From Prochlorococcus sp. AG-355-K03 (GTDB taxonomy: Bacteria > Cyanobacteriota > Cyanobacteriia > PCC-6307 > Cyanobiaceae): a DNA stretch of 64,000 nucleotides. A model generated the notes under the pieces. The model was not told the origin of the DNA. It was given only the letters and a program-made list of their open reading frames with translations, and made no database searches. Both the position numbers and the translations under genes were made by a program. Location: NCBI GenBank assembly GCA_003278685.1, contig QCDS01000003.1, forward strand, positions 22,401-86,400, in the 5' to 3' direction. Of the stretch, positions 1-9,165 are shown piece by piece (the stretch's first letter is position 1; every line of letters begins with the position of its first letter).

Positions 1-367
1 CACATCCACCTATAGCAAGTACTCCATCCATACTCTGAGCATTGCATGCTGTTTCAATTGAATCAGCAATTACTTCTCTTGAAACTAGGGAATATTTCAT
101 GCCCTCTGTTCCCATAGAAATCCCATCACTTACTGTTATAGTCCCAAACATCTGAGGCATCCCACCTGATCTTTTTATAGACTCTTCAGCTTTTAGAGCT
201 AACTTATTTAAACCCATATTGCATGGTGTTATGGTGCTGTATCCATTTGCAACTCCAATAATAGGTTTATTAAAATCTTCATCATTAAATCCAACAGCTC
301 TTAACATCGATCTGTTAGGTGATCTTTGCACACCTTGGGTTATTGCAGATGATCTGAGTTTATTCAT
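1..367 (-). CDS. ilvD: Dihydroxy-acid dehydratase, N-terminal part (cut by window edge)
   Basis: The reading frame starts at the ATG complementary to 365-367 and runs off the left edge, giving about 122 residues. It begins [12 protein letters not shown] and contains the family's N-terminal block ([15 protein letters not shown], then [20 protein letters not shown]). IlvD dehydrates dihydroxy-acids to 2-keto acids in valine, leucine and isoleucine synthesis and carries an Fe-S cluster; the Cys of TPCN is one expected ligand. It lies 23 bp after the coiled-coil membrane protein on the same strand and may be the last gene of a small operon. The C-terminal two thirds cannot be judged. Confidence 0.93.
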   Translation of the reverse strand, partial: MNKLRSSAITQGVQRSPNRSMLRAVGFNDEDFNKPIIGVANGYSTITPCNMGLNKLALKAEESIKRSGGMPQMFGTITVSDGISMGTEGMKYSLVSREVIADSIETACNAQSMDGVLAIGGC

Positions 368-390
368 ATTATTTGAGAACCTTTTTTATT

Positions 391-681
391 CTATTGCCCC
401 AACTCTTCAAGTTGCTTCCTCACATCAGCAATTGCAGAATTAAGTTGCTCAACTTTCTTCTCCAGATTCTCTCCCTCAACTTCATTTATATTTTCATTTG
501 AATCAATCGCTTCTGAGCCGTCTTGAATTCTGGAGGAATACATCATTGCTTTTTGTTTTTTTTCCTCTTTTCTTTTGTCTGCTTCGGATATTAACCACCA
601 TGCTAGACCTGCTGCTCCAATAAAAGCACCACTTATTAATGATAAAAGATTATTTGAAGACGAATCTCTGTATTCAGACAT
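391..681 (-). CDS. Small membrane-anchored coiled-coil protein, unknown function
   Basis: 96 residues. A short Ser/Asn-rich start is followed by one hydrophobic stretch (about residues 12-32, LSLISGAFIGAAGLAWWLIS) and then a charged Lys/Glu segment. The last 25 residues have coiled-coil spacing (LEKKVEQLNSAIADVRKQLEEL). It sits between the UPRTase-like gene (29 bp) and ilvD (23 bp) on the same strand, so co-transcription is likely. It resembles short conserved hypothetical proteins of picocyanobacteria. I recognise no family and assign no function. Confidence 0.75.
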   Translation of the reverse strand: MSEYRDSSSNNLLSLISGAFIGAAGLAWWLISEADKRKEEKKQKAMMYSSRIQDGSEAIDSNENINEVEGENLEKKVEQLNSAIADVRKQLEELGQ

Positions 682-710
682 TGGTAAAATATTTACTCCT
701 ATATTCTATA

Positions 711-1328
711 TTAGTTCTTATCTTGAAATATAGTACTTAAACGCGATAAAGGATTCCCAATACCGGGTACCAATAATGGTGTTTTTTCGTCTTCCTCATC
801 TATGCAAGAAGTGTAAATTACCTGATTCGGGAATAATTTCGCAATTTCATTTAACCCTTTATTTGAGCAAATAGCAGTTATTAAAAGAATCCTATTTGAA
901 TCAACTCCTAATTCCTTTAATTTAATTAAGGTTTCTAATGTGGTTGATTTTGTCGTTATTTGTTCTGAATAAAATATAACTCCTTCATTTGATTCAATAG
1001 TTTTAGGAAGTTCTCCTAATGAGAGGGTTGAATTAGGAATTACTTCTTTAGATCCAAACCAAAGAGATAACCCTTCGGGCAACATTGCGAGCACTTTTAT
1101 TGGATAATCAGTATTAATAAAGAATCCATCTGTGCCCCCATTATCAGTATTTACTATTTCTTTTTTATATGGCAGCCAATTACGTAATGCTTCATATGTA
1201 AGCCATTTCCCTAATTGCTCATATCCTGTTGAGTACAAAATATCTGGAGTATTTTTTTCTCGCAATATTGAAAGCCAATGTTTTATTAATGGATGAGGAG
1301 GAACAATAACCTTTAGTGACATTGCCAT
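711..1328 (-). CDS. Uracil phosphoribosyltransferase-fold protein, probably not catalytic
   Basis: 205 residues. End-to-end similarity to UPRTase (Upp) is visible: HPLIKHWLSILRE near the start, LTYEA, the YTSCID strand and PGIG near the C-terminus. The residues expected to bind PRPP and uracil are changed: the RAG loop reads LPEG, the DPMLATGGS PRPP loop reads SEQITTKST, and the final PGLGDAGD reads PGIGNPLS. UPRTase normally makes UMP from uracil and PRPP. From these losses I infer a regulatory or otherwise re-purposed relative. An internal ATG two codons in (1322) is an equally possible start. It faces the pentapeptide gene across a 63-bp divergent spacer. Confidence 0.8.
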   Translation of the reverse strand: MAMSLKVIVPPHPLIKHWLSILREKNTPDILYSTGYEQLGKWLTYEALRNWLPYKKEIVNTDNGGTDGFFINTDYPIKVLAMLPEGLSLWFGSKEVIPNSTLSLGELPKTIESNEGVIFYSEQITTKSTTLETLIKLKELGVDSNRILLITAICSNKGLNEIAKLFPNQVIYTSCIDEEDEKTPLLVPGIGNPLSRLSTIFQDKN

Positions 1329-1391
1329 ATATTTTCCTTTAAGATACTCTTACAAACTTTAAATACTTAAGTTCTAAAATACAGTCTTATT

Positions 1392-1904
1392 ATGATTAAA
1401 TCAATTGTTTTACCCTCACTAAAGAATGCATTAATTACTTTGTTGTTTGTTGGGATTTTATTTTTTAATTCTGTAAATTCTGCATGGGCTAAACGACCTC
1501 CTGAGATTAGAAACCAGCAAGACCTTAATTTAGAGCCAGATATGCATGGTCAAGATTTAAGCGGTAACGAATACGTTAAGTTTGATTTGAATGGGTTTAA
1601 TTTTAGTGAAAGTAATTTAGAAGGCGCGGTGTTCAATAATAGTAAATTGCAAAATTCAAAGTTTAATGGAGCCAATTTAAGAGATGCACTAGCTTATGCA
1701 ACAGATTTTACAGATGCAGATCTTTCGGATGTTAATTTTACAAATGCTTTATTAATGGAGAGTAATTTTGAAGGAGCAAAAATAGATGGTGCAGATTTTA
1801 CTGATGCAGTTCTTAGTCGTACACAACAAAAACAATTATGTGCGATTGCTAATGGCACAAATAGTTCTACAGGAGAGAGTACAGAATATAGCTTAGGTTG
1901 TTAA
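1392..1904 (+). CDS. Exported pentapeptide-repeat protein
   Basis: 170 residues. An N-terminal signal peptide ends with SAWA-K at about residue 33, so export to the thylakoid lumen or periplasm is likely. Residues 60-145 are a run of pentapeptide repeats of the A(D/N)LXX type (for example NLEGAVFNNSKLQNSKF, ADLSDVNFTNALL), which form a right-handed quadrilateral beta-helix. The C-terminal tail contains two Cys (C149, C170) that could form a disulfide. It resembles lumenal pentapeptide proteins of cyanobacteria and chloroplasts. The precise role is unknown. The next gene starts 9 bp downstream. Confidence 0.85.
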   Translation: MIKSIVLPSLKNALITLLFVGILFFNSVNSAWAKRPPEIRNQQDLNLEPDMHGQDLSGNEYVKFDLNGFNFSESNLEGAVFNNSKLQNSKFNGANLRDALAYATDFTDADLSDVNFTNALLMESNFEGAKIDGADFTDAVLSRTQQKQLCAIANGTNSSTGESTEYSLGC

Positions 1905-1913
1905 TCATAAAAA

Positions 1914-2978
1914 ATGAAAAAAAAAATACCAGTTATAGTTGTTTCAGGATTTCTTGGTTCAGGCAAAACAACTTTTCTAAGATATTTATTAAAAGAGAGT
2001 AATAAAAAATTTGGTTTAATAATTAATGAATTTGGTGATGTTGGAATTGACGGTGATTTGATTAAAAGTTGTGATAAATGTGATGAATCTGAAGACGACT
2101 GCGTAATCGAATTAAACAATGGATGTTTATGTTGTACTGTTCAAGATGATTTTGTTCCATCAATAAAAGCTCTCCTAGAATTTAATCCTCCTATCGAATC
2201 AATAATTATCGAAACAAGTGGCTTGGCACTGCCAATTCCCTTAATTCAAGCACTTAACTGGCCTGAAATTAGGTCTTCCATTTACCTTGATGTTGTTGTC
2301 GGTATCGTTAATGGAGAATCAATGCTTAATGGTTCACCAATTAATGATTTAAATAAAATAACAAAACAATATAATGAAACAGATATGATTGATCACAACG
2401 CCACTATAGATGAACTTTTTGAGGAGCAACTAGAAGTTTCTGATATCGTTTTAGTCTCTAGATCAGATATCTTAAATGATGATCAGTTTGACGTTGTAAA
2501 ACATAAAATTCAAGGAAGTCTAAACTCATCTACACCAGTCCTTAAATCCAATAATGGCAAAATTGATTTGAACTATCTATTTGATTTTAATTTTAAAAAA
2601 GAGACTTATAAAGAGTTTTTAACTGAAGAACATGACCATAATCATGTTGAACTTGTATCAGATTCAATTAAATTAAATTATTTCCTTGAAAAAAATGACT
2701 TTGAAAAGAAGATGTCAAAAATCTTGGATGAATTAAACATTCTTCGAATAAAAGGACGTATTTGGATACCAAACAAATCATTACCTTTACAAATACAAAT
2801 TGTTGGAAAGAAAATTAATACTTGGTTTGAAGAAGCTCCAGACAATTGTTGGAGACCAAATGATAATGCTGGGCTTGAATTAGTAATAATTTCCTTTGAT
2901 GAAAAATCTATAAAAACTTTCAATAAAAAAATTAAAGAGAATTTTAAGATTTTAAGTGAACCAAAAATAGCAATTTGA
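1914..2978 (+). CDS. cobW: CobW/G3E-family metal-chaperone GTPase
   Basis: 354 residues. Walker A GFLGSGKTT is at residues 12-20 and the signature CLCC is at 71-74 inside ELNNGCLCCTV, typical of the G3E subfamily of Zn/Co/Ni chaperone GTPases. The guanine-specificity motif appears as SRSD. A His-rich patch (EEHDHNHVE, about residue 240) separates the GTPase domain from the CobW C-terminal domain. An additional Cys cluster (KSCDKCDESEDDC, 51-63) precedes CLCC. Family members deliver metal to client enzymes such as cobalt to cobalamin synthesis or zinc to other proteins; which metal applies here is not visible. It follows the pentapeptide gene by 9 bp. Confidence 0.88.
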   Translation: MKKKIPVIVVSGFLGSGKTTFLRYLLKESNKKFGLIINEFGDVGIDGDLIKSCDKCDESEDDCVIELNNGCLCCTVQDDFVPSIKALLEFNPPIESIIIETSGLALPIPLIQALNWPEIRSSIYLDVVVGIVNGESMLNGSPINDLNKITKQYNETDMIDHNATIDELFEEQLEVSDIVLVSRSDILNDDQFDVVKHKIQGSLNSSTPVLKSNNGKIDLNYLFDFNFKKETYKEFLTEEHDHNHVELVSDSIKLNYFLEKNDFEKKMSKILDELNILRIKGRIWIPNKSLPLQIQIVGKKINTWFEEAPDNCWRPNDNAGLELVIISFDEKSIKTFNKKIKENFKILSEPKIAI

Positions 2979-3023
2979 CATTATAGTTAGCCGTCGGGAT
3001 ACTTAAACAGTAGACAGCTCAAG

Positions 3024-3188
3024 ATGGAAAATCCAAAAATTGCTTTAAAACAAATAATATCTGACGAAGTTACATCAATTGATAAAATAAAATGTTCAAA
3101 ATGTGGAGGGGCTGGAAATTTTAAAACACATGAAAATTCAAGAAGAACTTGTTTAGTATGTTTTGGTAGAGGCTACATAAACATCTAA
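3024..3188 (+). CDS. 54-residue DnaJ-type zinc-ribbon protein
   Basis: An ATG at 3024 opens a 54-codon frame. The C-terminal half carries two CxxCxGxG-like motifs, CSKCGGAG (27-34) and CLVCFGRG (43-50), the pattern of DnaJ zinc-finger repeats, enough for one zinc site. No J domain is present. It lies 45 bp after the cobW-like gene on the same strand. Metal binding is inferred from motif spacing; partner and function are unknown. Proximity to a CobW-type metal chaperone is suggestive only. Confidence 0.72.
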   Translation: MENPKIALKQIISDEVTSIDKIKCSKCGGAGNFKTHENSRRTCLVCFGRGYINI

Positions 3189-3285
3189 TAACTCAAAAAA
3201 CCTTAAGGTAAAAATATTTGTTTATTAATCATTAGTACTTTTTATTAAAATTTAAACTAATCTTCTATTAGAAATTAATTTTTAA

Positions 3286-3540
3286 TTGGACCAATTTGCT
3301 GTAAAAGTTTTTGTAAGACTAAGACCCTCAGTTTTAGATCCAGCAGGGGAAGCTACCAAATCTGCCTCTATAAAACTTGGAGCCGAGGGAATAAAATCAT
3401 TACGTATAGGAAAAATGATTGAGGTAAAAATAGAAGGTAATGGTGAAAACGAAGTAAGAGGAAAAATTGATTTATTGTGTGATAGGTTATTCGCAAATAC
3501 TGTTATTGAAGATTATGAGTATTCACTAGAAAAATTATAA
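3286..3540 (+). CDS. purS: Phosphoribosylformylglycinamidine synthase subunit PurS
   Basis: 84 residues, the usual length for PurS, the small subunit bridging PurL and PurQ in the purine pathway step from FGAR to FGAM. The sequence starts [20 protein letters not shown] and shows the family's [18 protein letters not shown] strand-helix pattern. The start is TTG: an in-frame TAA lies at 3283-3285, directly before it, and the next in-frame ATG lies far inside the domain. purQ follows with a single intervening base, so translation is probably coupled. Confidence 0.93.
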   Translation: MDQFAVKVFVRLRPSVLDPAGEATKSASIKLGAEGIKSLRIGKMIEVKIEGNGENEVRGKIDLLCDRLFANTVIEDYEYSLEKL

Positions 3541-3541
3541 G

Positions 3542-4207
3542 ATGGATAATTTTACTGTAGGAGTTGTTGTCTTCCCTGGTTCTAATTGTGATCGTGATGT
3601 TTCATGGGCATTGGAAGGTTGTTTAGACATAAGAACAAAATACTTGTGGCATGAGTCTTCAGATTTAAGTGATGTAGATGCAATAGTTTTACCCGGAGGA
3701 TTTAGCTATGGTGATTATTTAAGATGCGGAGCAATTGCGAGATTCTCTCCATTAATAAATGCCTTGGATGAGTTTGTTAAAAGTGGGAAAAGAGTTTTAG
3801 GAATTTGTAATGGGTTTCAAATTTTGACAGAATCAGGATTTTTGCCTGGTGCTCTTGTTGCAAATAAAAATCTTAATTTTATCTGTGATGACGTTGAACT
3901 GGAAATCGTTTCTTCAAAAGGAGGTTGGTTTAATAATGTAGATGAAAAACAAACAATTAAATTGCCAATAGCGCATGGGGAAGGAAGATATCATTGTGAT
4001 TCTGATACTTTAAAGAAACTTGTAGATAATGAATTGATCGCTTTGAGATATAAAAATAATCCCAATGGATCTTCATTCGATATCGCAGGGATAACTAATG
4101 AGAAGGGAAATGTTCTAGGTTTAATGCCTCATCCAGAGCGAGCATGCGACGAGACAATTGGTGGGACTGATGGTATCTTTACATTAAAATCATTAATATT
4201 GAAATAA
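3542..4207 (+). CDS. purQ: Phosphoribosylformylglycinamidine synthase, glutaminase subunit PurQ
   Basis: 221 residues, a class I glutamine amidotransferase. The start [14 protein letters not shown] is diagnostic for PurQ. The nucleophile Cys is in [13 protein letters not shown] (about residue 93) and the His/Glu of the triad are in MPHPERA near the C-terminus. PurQ releases ammonia from glutamine for PurL in FGAM synthesis. It follows purS immediately; purL is not in this window, so the complex is encoded at two sites. A hairpin terminator directly follows the stop. Confidence 0.95.
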   Translation: MDNFTVGVVVFPGSNCDRDVSWALEGCLDIRTKYLWHESSDLSDVDAIVLPGGFSYGDYLRCGAIARFSPLINALDEFVKSGKRVLGICNGFQILTESGFLPGALVANKNLNFICDDVELEIVSSKGGWFNNVDEKQTIKLPIAHGEGRYHCDSDTLKKLVDNELIALRYKNNPNGSSFDIAGITNEKGNVLGLMPHPERACDETIGGTDGIFTLKSLILK

Positions 4208-4239
4208 AAAAAGACCCCCAATTTTGGAGGCCTTTTTTT
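4206..4239. terminator. Bidirectional intrinsic terminator between purQ and fba
   Basis: Seven A, then G and a C-run (left arm 4206-4220) can pair with GGAGGCC and seven T (right arm 4225-4239) around a short AT loop. Two mismatches interrupt the stem (4214/4231 and 4217/4228). The A-run on one side and the T-run on the other would serve both convergent genes. It lies from the purQ stop codon to 19 bp before the end of fba. Confidence 0.75.
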
Positions 4240-4257
4240 ATTTAATTTGGGAGGAAA

Positions 4258-5331
4258 TTAAACAGTAGCTTTTACTTTTGGATCCAAATCACCTTTTGCG
4301 TAAAGATCAGCAAAATAATTAGTGCTGTTTTGTTTGATCTTACTTGCTTGACCTTCGCACCAGAACTGCTTGTATCTATCAAGACAAACTTGCTTCATGT
4401 ATTTTCTAGCAGGCTTGTTGAAATGTCTTGGATCGAAGTTTGCCTTATCAGCAAATGCTGCCTCTCTAACCGCGGCAGTAAAAGCAAGTCTGTTATCAGT
4501 ATCAATGTTGACTTTCCTAACTCCATTTCTTATTCCTTCTTGAATTTCTTCAACAGGAACACCATAAGTTTGAGGAATTTCACCGCCATATTTGTTAATG
4601 ATATCCAACCATTCTTGAGGAACTGAACTAGATCCATGCATTACAAGATGGGTATTTGGAAGTGCTTTATGAATTTCAGCAATTCTGCTTATTGCAAGAA
4701 CTTCTCCAGTAGGTTTCCTTGTAAATTTATAAGCACCATGACTTGTTCCTATAGCAATAGCTAAAGCATCGACTTTTGTTTTAGCTACAAAATCTGCAGC
4801 TTCTTCAGGATCAGTCAGAAGCATATCTGTAGAAAGTTCACCTTCAAATCCATGACCATCTTCCGCTTCACCTTTTCCTGTCTCTAATGAACCTAAGCAA
4901 CCCAACTCTCCTTCAACACTAACTCCAACTGAATGAGCAAAATCTACTACTTTTTTAGTAACTGCAACATTATATTCGTAACTAGCGGGTGTTTTTGCAT
5001 CTGCCTCTAGAGAACCGTCCATCATTACTGATGTGAAACCATTTATTGCTGCTGAGTAACATGTTGATGGCTCATTACCGTGGTCTTGGTGCATTACCAC
5101 TGGAATATTAGGATATGTTTCTGTAGCAGCAAGGATAAGATGACGTAGAAAAATTTCTCCTGCATAATTTCTTGCCCCTCTTGAAGCTTGGAGGATTACA
5201 GGACTATCAGTTTCATATGCTGCTTCCATGATTGCTTGAACTTGTTCAAGGTTATTAACATTGAAAGCTGGAATACCGTAACCATTCTCAGCAGCGTGAT
5301 CTAAAAGTAGTCTTAGTGGAACGAGGGCCAT
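4258..5331 (-). CDS. fba: Class II fructose-bisphosphate aldolase
   Basis: 357 residues, the zinc-dependent class II enzyme that joins glyceraldehyde-3-P and DHAP, and in cyanobacteria also makes sedoheptulose-1,7-bisphosphate in the Calvin cycle. The start [26 protein letters not shown], the metal-binding [21 protein letters not shown], and [11 protein letters not shown] with NIDTDNR are all present. The length fits the Calvin-cycle type. A class I aldolase lies 148 bp upstream on the same strand, so both chemically unrelated aldolases are neighbours. Confidence 0.95.
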   Translation of the reverse strand: MALVPLRLLLDHAAENGYGIPAFNVNNLEQVQAIMEAAYETDSPVILQASRGARNYAGEIFLRHLILAATETYPNIPVVMHQDHGNEPSTCYSAAINGFTSVMMDGSLEADAKTPASYEYNVAVTKKVVDFAHSVGVSVEGELGCLGSLETGKGEAEDGHGFEGELSTDMLLTDPEEAADFVAKTKVDALAIAIGTSHGAYKFTRKPTGEVLAISRIAEIHKALPNTHLVMHGSSSVPQEWLDIINKYGGEIPQTYGVPVEEIQEGIRNGVRKVNIDTDNRLAFTAAVREAAFADKANFDPRHFNKPARKYMKQVCLDRYKQFWCEGQASKIKQNSTNYFADLYAKGDLDPKVKATV

Positions 5332-5479
5332 AATTAAAATAAGTTAAATGCTATATAAAGCACATGTTTCCGAGAGTTTAGTATAAAGAGGTATCAAATG
5401 TCACGTCATTAGATATACAAAATACTAAATTAAAGAAACTTATTTTATGACCCAGAGTACATTTTTAGGGTTTTTTTAG

Positions 5480-6547
5480 TTAATAAGTGTAGCCTGCCAC
5501 AAACAATTGTTCATCAGATGAAGGTTGAGATCCTGCTACATAGGCACCTTTTGAAGCTTCAGAGTTTGCTTGAGCTCTTGCTATTAATGCTTTTTGACCT
5601 CCTTCAACGTCGCTTCCTTTCCAGGCCTTTAAGCATGAGTGCTGTAATGCTCTTCCATAGGAGAATGAAACATTCCATAAAGCTTTCCTGTAAAGAGTGT
5701 TCATATTATTTAGATAAACAGAAGCAGCTTCTTCGCTTAACCCTCCTGATAAGAAAACTATTCCAGGAACAGATGCAGGAACGCATCTTTCCATAGTTCT
5801 AATTGTCATTTCAGCAACCTTCATAGGATCAGCCTTTGTTGGACAATCTGCTCCATTAACAGTCATAGAAGGTTTTAATAGAGTGCCTTCTAGAAAAACT
5901 CCATTTGCTTGACAGGCACTATAAACCTGCTTTATTACCTCTTCTTGAACTTCAGCAGTTTTTTCAATAGTCTGGTCGCCGTCCATTAAGATTTCAGGTT
6001 CAATAATTGGTACTAACCCAGATTCTTGAACTGATCTTGCATACCTTGCTAATCCCCAAGCATTCTCTTGAATTGATAGTTTTGAAGGACAACCATCATT
6101 TGTAATTTGCAGAACTGCTCTCCACTTTGCAAATCTGGCACCTTGTTCATAATATTTTGCGGCTCTTTCAACTAACCCATCTAGGCCAGAGCAAAAAGTT
6201 TCTACATCTCCTCCTCCTGGAAGTGGATTTAGGCCCTTATCGACCTTTATACCTGGAATAATACCTAAATCATTTAGTTTCTTTACCATTGACTCGCCAT
6301 CTTGGTGATTCTGATAAAGAGTTTCTTCGAAGAGGATTGCTCCACTTATATATTTGCCAAGACCTTCTGTAGTAAAAAGCATTCCTCTATATGCCTTCCT
6401 ATTGTCTTCAGTATTCTCAACACCAATTCCAGCGAGTCTTTTACCTACTGTTTTAGTGGATTCATCTACCGCTAATATTCCTTTTCCTTTAGAAGCTAGT
6501 AATTGAGCGTTTTCTTTAAGCTCATTTTTGTAATAATTTAAAGCCAT
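5480..6547 (-). CDS. Class I fructose-bisphosphate aldolase
   Basis: 355 residues. It has the Schiff-base enzyme's features: GILAVDESTKTVGKRL near residue 25, and the catalytic-lysine strand FLEGTLLKPSM at about residue 218-228. It cleaves or forms fructose-1,6-bisphosphate without metal. No frameshift or missing active-site segment is visible. It ends 148 bp before the class II aldolase gene; the spacing suggests separate regulation. Having a metal-independent isozyme next to the zinc enzyme could matter in metal-poor open ocean, but that is inference. Confidence 0.94.
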   Translation of the reverse strand: MALNYYKNELKENAQLLASKGKGILAVDESTKTVGKRLAGIGVENTEDNRKAYRGMLFTTEGLGKYISGAILFEETLYQNHQDGESMVKKLNDLGIIPGIKVDKGLNPLPGGGDVETFCSGLDGLVERAAKYYEQGARFAKWRAVLQITNDGCPSKLSIQENAWGLARYARSVQESGLVPIIEPEILMDGDQTIEKTAEVQEEVIKQVYSACQANGVFLEGTLLKPSMTVNGADCPTKADPMKVAEMTIRTMERCVPASVPGIVFLSGGLSEEAASVYLNNMNTLYRKALWNVSFSYGRALQHSCLKAWKGSDVEGGQKALIARAQANSEASKGAYVAGSQPSSDEQLFVAGYTY

Positions 6548-6650
6548 TCTTTAATAATTCAGTTCAATTGATTTTTCCAGAATATGAAAAAAAAATAAAA
6601 TCAATCCAATACTTTATCGGGTGATAATTGCTACTTATAAGTGTATAGCC

Positions 6651-7748
6651 TTAAATTTTGATACTTAATCCACTTTTGGAAGATTCTCTTATGGCTTCGC
6701 AAACTTTATGACTAGCAAGTCCCTCACATAAGCCTGGGATTACAGGTGTTCCATTCATTATACTCTTGGCCCATAAATTTTGAATTCTCAAAACTGGAGC
6801 TATTCTCCCATCAGTCCATGTTTTTTCAAAATTAAAACTTGAATCTGCAGTTAGATTTTGTATTTTATTTTCGTTGTTTGAATATTTTAAATTAAAACCA
6901 TGTACATAATCTTTTTGGTTTTCGCTTTTAAGAATTAGTGAACCTTCGCTTCCATATATTTCTAAACTAAATCCTCTACCATTTTTAGAAATTGATGATA
7001 AAGATACCTGACATGGAATAAGATTCGAGCTGTAGTTTGATATTTCTATATTAGCTAAACATACATCTTCACTCGTAACATCATTTAAATCAGATGAATT
7101 AGGTAAAGGTCTTTTTTTTATTGATGTTGCTAACTTGCCAGACACGTTTATTGCTTCTCCAAAAAACCAATTCAACATATCGAATGCATGAGTACCTAAA
7201 GCGCCAATAACTCCTCCACCTTTTTCTTCCAATGAATACCAATTCCAGGATCTTTTGGGGTCGGATCTACTGCCCATTAACCAATCTAATTTGACTAAAT
7301 ATATATCTCCTAAGATATTTTCATCAATAAGTTTTTTTGTCTGAAGGAAAAGGGGTACTGCTCTATATTCAAAATCAACACATACGCTTAAATTATTAAT
7401 TAAAGATATTCTTTGAAGCTCTTCAATTTCTGAGGAGGACATTGAAACGGGTTTTTCTAGGAGCAAATTTTTATTATTCTCTAGAGCTTGTTTTGCTAAC
7501 TTAAATCTTGATTCAGGAGGAGTGGCAATAATAATTCCATCAATTTTTGGAGATTTAACTAAGTCTTCCCAATTATGAAAAAAATCTAAGCCCGTTTCTT
7601 TTTCTATTATCGATTTTTGCTTTTTCTCGTAATGATAAATTGCTACAGGAGTTAAGTGATCAGACTCTTTTAATGCCTCTAAATGAACTTTTTTACCAAA
7701 TCCTAGTCCAGCGATTGCTATTTTTAATTTTTTATTTTTAGTATTCAT
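6651..7748 (-). CDS. Gfo/Idh/MocA-family NAD(P)-dependent oxidoreductase
   Basis: 365 residues. The N-terminal Rossmann motif is KIAIAGLGFGKKVHLEAL, and the family's EKPVSM motif (catalytic Lys region) is near residue 97. The C-terminal alpha/beta domain includes GGGVIGALGTHAFDMLNWFFGE. These enzymes oxidise or reduce sugars, inositols or related hydroxyl compounds; substrate cannot be read from sequence. It starts 2 bp after the stop of the secreted hypothetical gene, which itself directly follows accD, so the three form an operon. Confidence 0.86.
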   Translation of the reverse strand: MNTKNKKLKIAIAGLGFGKKVHLEALKESDHLTPVAIYHYEKKQKSIIEKETGLDFFHNWEDLVKSPKIDGIIIATPPESRFKLAKQALENNKNLLLEKPVSMSSSEIEELQRISLINNLSVCVDFEYRAVPLFLQTKKLIDENILGDIYLVKLDWLMGSRSDPKRSWNWYSLEEKGGGVIGALGTHAFDMLNWFFGEAINVSGKLATSIKKRPLPNSSDLNDVTSEDVCLANIEISNYSSNLIPCQVSLSSISKNGRGFSLEIYGSEGSLILKSENQKDYVHGFNLKYSNNENKIQNLTADSSFNFEKTWTDGRIAPVLRIQNLWAKSIMNGTPVIPGLCEGLASHKVCEAIRESSKSGLSIKI

Positions 7749-7750
7749 TC

Positions 7751-8143
7751 TTATTCATTAATAAACTCTGAACAGCTATTTTCAATAACAACATCTATAA
7801 GTTCATCATTATTAGAAGTTTGCCATTTTGAATTGAATTGTGGAATTCCATTTATTGATGTATCTTTGAACTTTTTTTCATTGCAATTAATTCTCATTAC
7901 ATAAAGTGATAACTCTCTATCATCATCAGAATTAGTTGGATTCTTAAAGAACTTTGTTAATACACTTATTTCACCATTTGGGAGCGACTTGATACTCCCT
8001 TTATCAAGCCATTCTTTCCCATCATTATTCTCTTTTAGTAGGACCCAGTCAACATTTCCTATCGCATATGAATAGGAGGCAAAGTTAAAAATAAAGAGTA
8101 GAAGGCTTAAAGAAAAATAAAATAAATTAGAAATTATTCTCAT
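7751..8143 (-). CDS. Exported small protein, possibly surface-adhesin-E-like
   Basis: 130 residues from the preferred ATG at 8143. This start gives a clean signal peptide (MRIISNLFYFSLSLLLFIFNFASYSYA cleavage region, residues 1-26) and lies one base after the accD stop. An upstream in-frame start at 8164 would add 7 residues and overlap accD by 20 bp. The mature part begins DWVLLKEN and has two Cys (near residues 93 and 125) that could pair. The pattern W-x-x-L followed by a DKGSI strand and a conserved Cys recalls small surface-adhesin E-type domains; this is weak. Function unknown. Confidence 0.7.
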   Translation of the reverse strand: MRIISNLFYFSLSLLLFIFNFASYSYAIGNVDWVLLKENNDGKEWLDKGSIKSLPNGEISVLTKFFKNPTNSDDDRELSLYVMRINCNEKKFKDTSINGIPQFNSKWQTSNNDELIDVVIENSCSEFINE

Positions 8144-8144
8144 T

Positions 8145-9026
8145 TTATATATTTGCTTCTGCAAGTTCTTTTACACCATGAATTTTTAAAATTTTAGTCA
8201 GAGTATCCTTGAGATCTTTTCTTTTTACTATTACATCAACAAAACCATGCTCAAGCAGATATTCAGCTGTTTGAAAATTATCAGGTAATTTTTCTCTTAA
8301 TGTTTGTTCTATAACCCTTCTTCCAGCAAATCCAATAAGTGCTTTAGGTTCCGCCAAAATTAAATCACCTAACATCGCAAAACTGGCTGTTACCCCTCCA
8401 GTAGTTGGATGAGTTAACAAGGGCATATATAGGAGATTTTTCTCTTTATGTTTTTTTAGTGCTCCAGATATTTTTGCCATTTGCATGAGACTTAACATAC
8501 CTTCTTGCATCCTTGCTCCTCCTGATGCGCAAACAATAAGAATTGGAAAATTTTCCAAAGTTGCTCTTTCAATTATTCTTGTAATTTTTTCACCAACTAC
8601 TGAACCCATGGAACCTCCCATAAATCTAAAATCCATAACAGCTAATGCTAAAGGCATTGAATTCACAGAACAGATACCTGTTACGACTCCATCTCTTAAA
8701 CCTGTACCTGCTTGACTTTCCTTAATTCGATCAGCATACGCTCTTCTATCTTTAAAACCCAAAGGATCTGTAGGACTTAGTGAACTATCAAATTCATTGA
8801 ATGAATTTTTATCAGCAATTATATTTATCCTTTCATCGCTATTAATCCTATTGTGGTGTCCACAATTACTACAAACATTGAAATTTGAAATTAGGTCTTT
8901 TCTATAGGCTACTTGCGAACACTCTGAACATTTAACCCATAAACCATCTCCTTCGTCAGTATCTTGGGAAACTTTCCCAACAAATTGATCTTTACGCCTT
9001 GCGGCAAACCAGTCGATTAATGACAC
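8145..9026 (-). CDS. accD: Acetyl-CoA carboxylase carboxyltransferase subunit beta
   Basis: 293 residues. The N-terminal zinc ribbon CSEC-x15-CSNC (residues 33-55) is followed by the crotonase-fold carboxyltransferase domain with [27 protein letters not shown] and [15 protein letters not shown]. AccD with AccA transfers carboxybiotin's carboxyl to acetyl-CoA, giving malonyl-CoA for fatty acids. The length matches other bacterial AccD. Two genes follow on the same strand at 1-2 bp spacing; nothing in them points to lipid synthesis. Confidence 0.96.
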   Translation of the reverse strand: MSLIDWFAARRKDQFVGKVSQDTDEGDGLWVKCSECSQVAYRKDLISNFNVCSNCGHHNRINSDERINIIADKNSFNEFDSSLSPTDPLGFKDRRAYADRIKESQAGTGLRDGVVTGICSVNSMPLALAVMDFRFMGGSMGSVVGEKITRIIERATLENFPILIVCASGGARMQEGMLSLMQMAKISGALKKHKEKNLLYMPLLTHPTTGGVTASFAMLGDLILAEPKALIGFAGRRVIEQTLREKLPDNFQTAEYLLEHGFVDVIVKRKDLKDTLTKILKIHGVKELAEANI

Positions 9027-9165
9027 AACTTTTACTGTTTTTTCTATTTAAATCTAAGTAAGGTACTTTTATCAAGAAAGATATATAAAAATTTGAGATC
9101 CTCTAGATTAAAAACTTCTCAAAGTTAAAAAATAATGATCTGAGTTGATAATCGAAAATTAATTA

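Noticed and set aside
219-443. Plus-strand frame of 74 residues
   Set aside because: It is the complement of the ilvD start and the coiled-coil gene; it has no family resemblance and no start signal.
8145-8164. Upstream start of the exported protein overlapping accD
   Set aside because: The internal ATG at 8143 gives a better signal peptide and lies one base after the accD stop.
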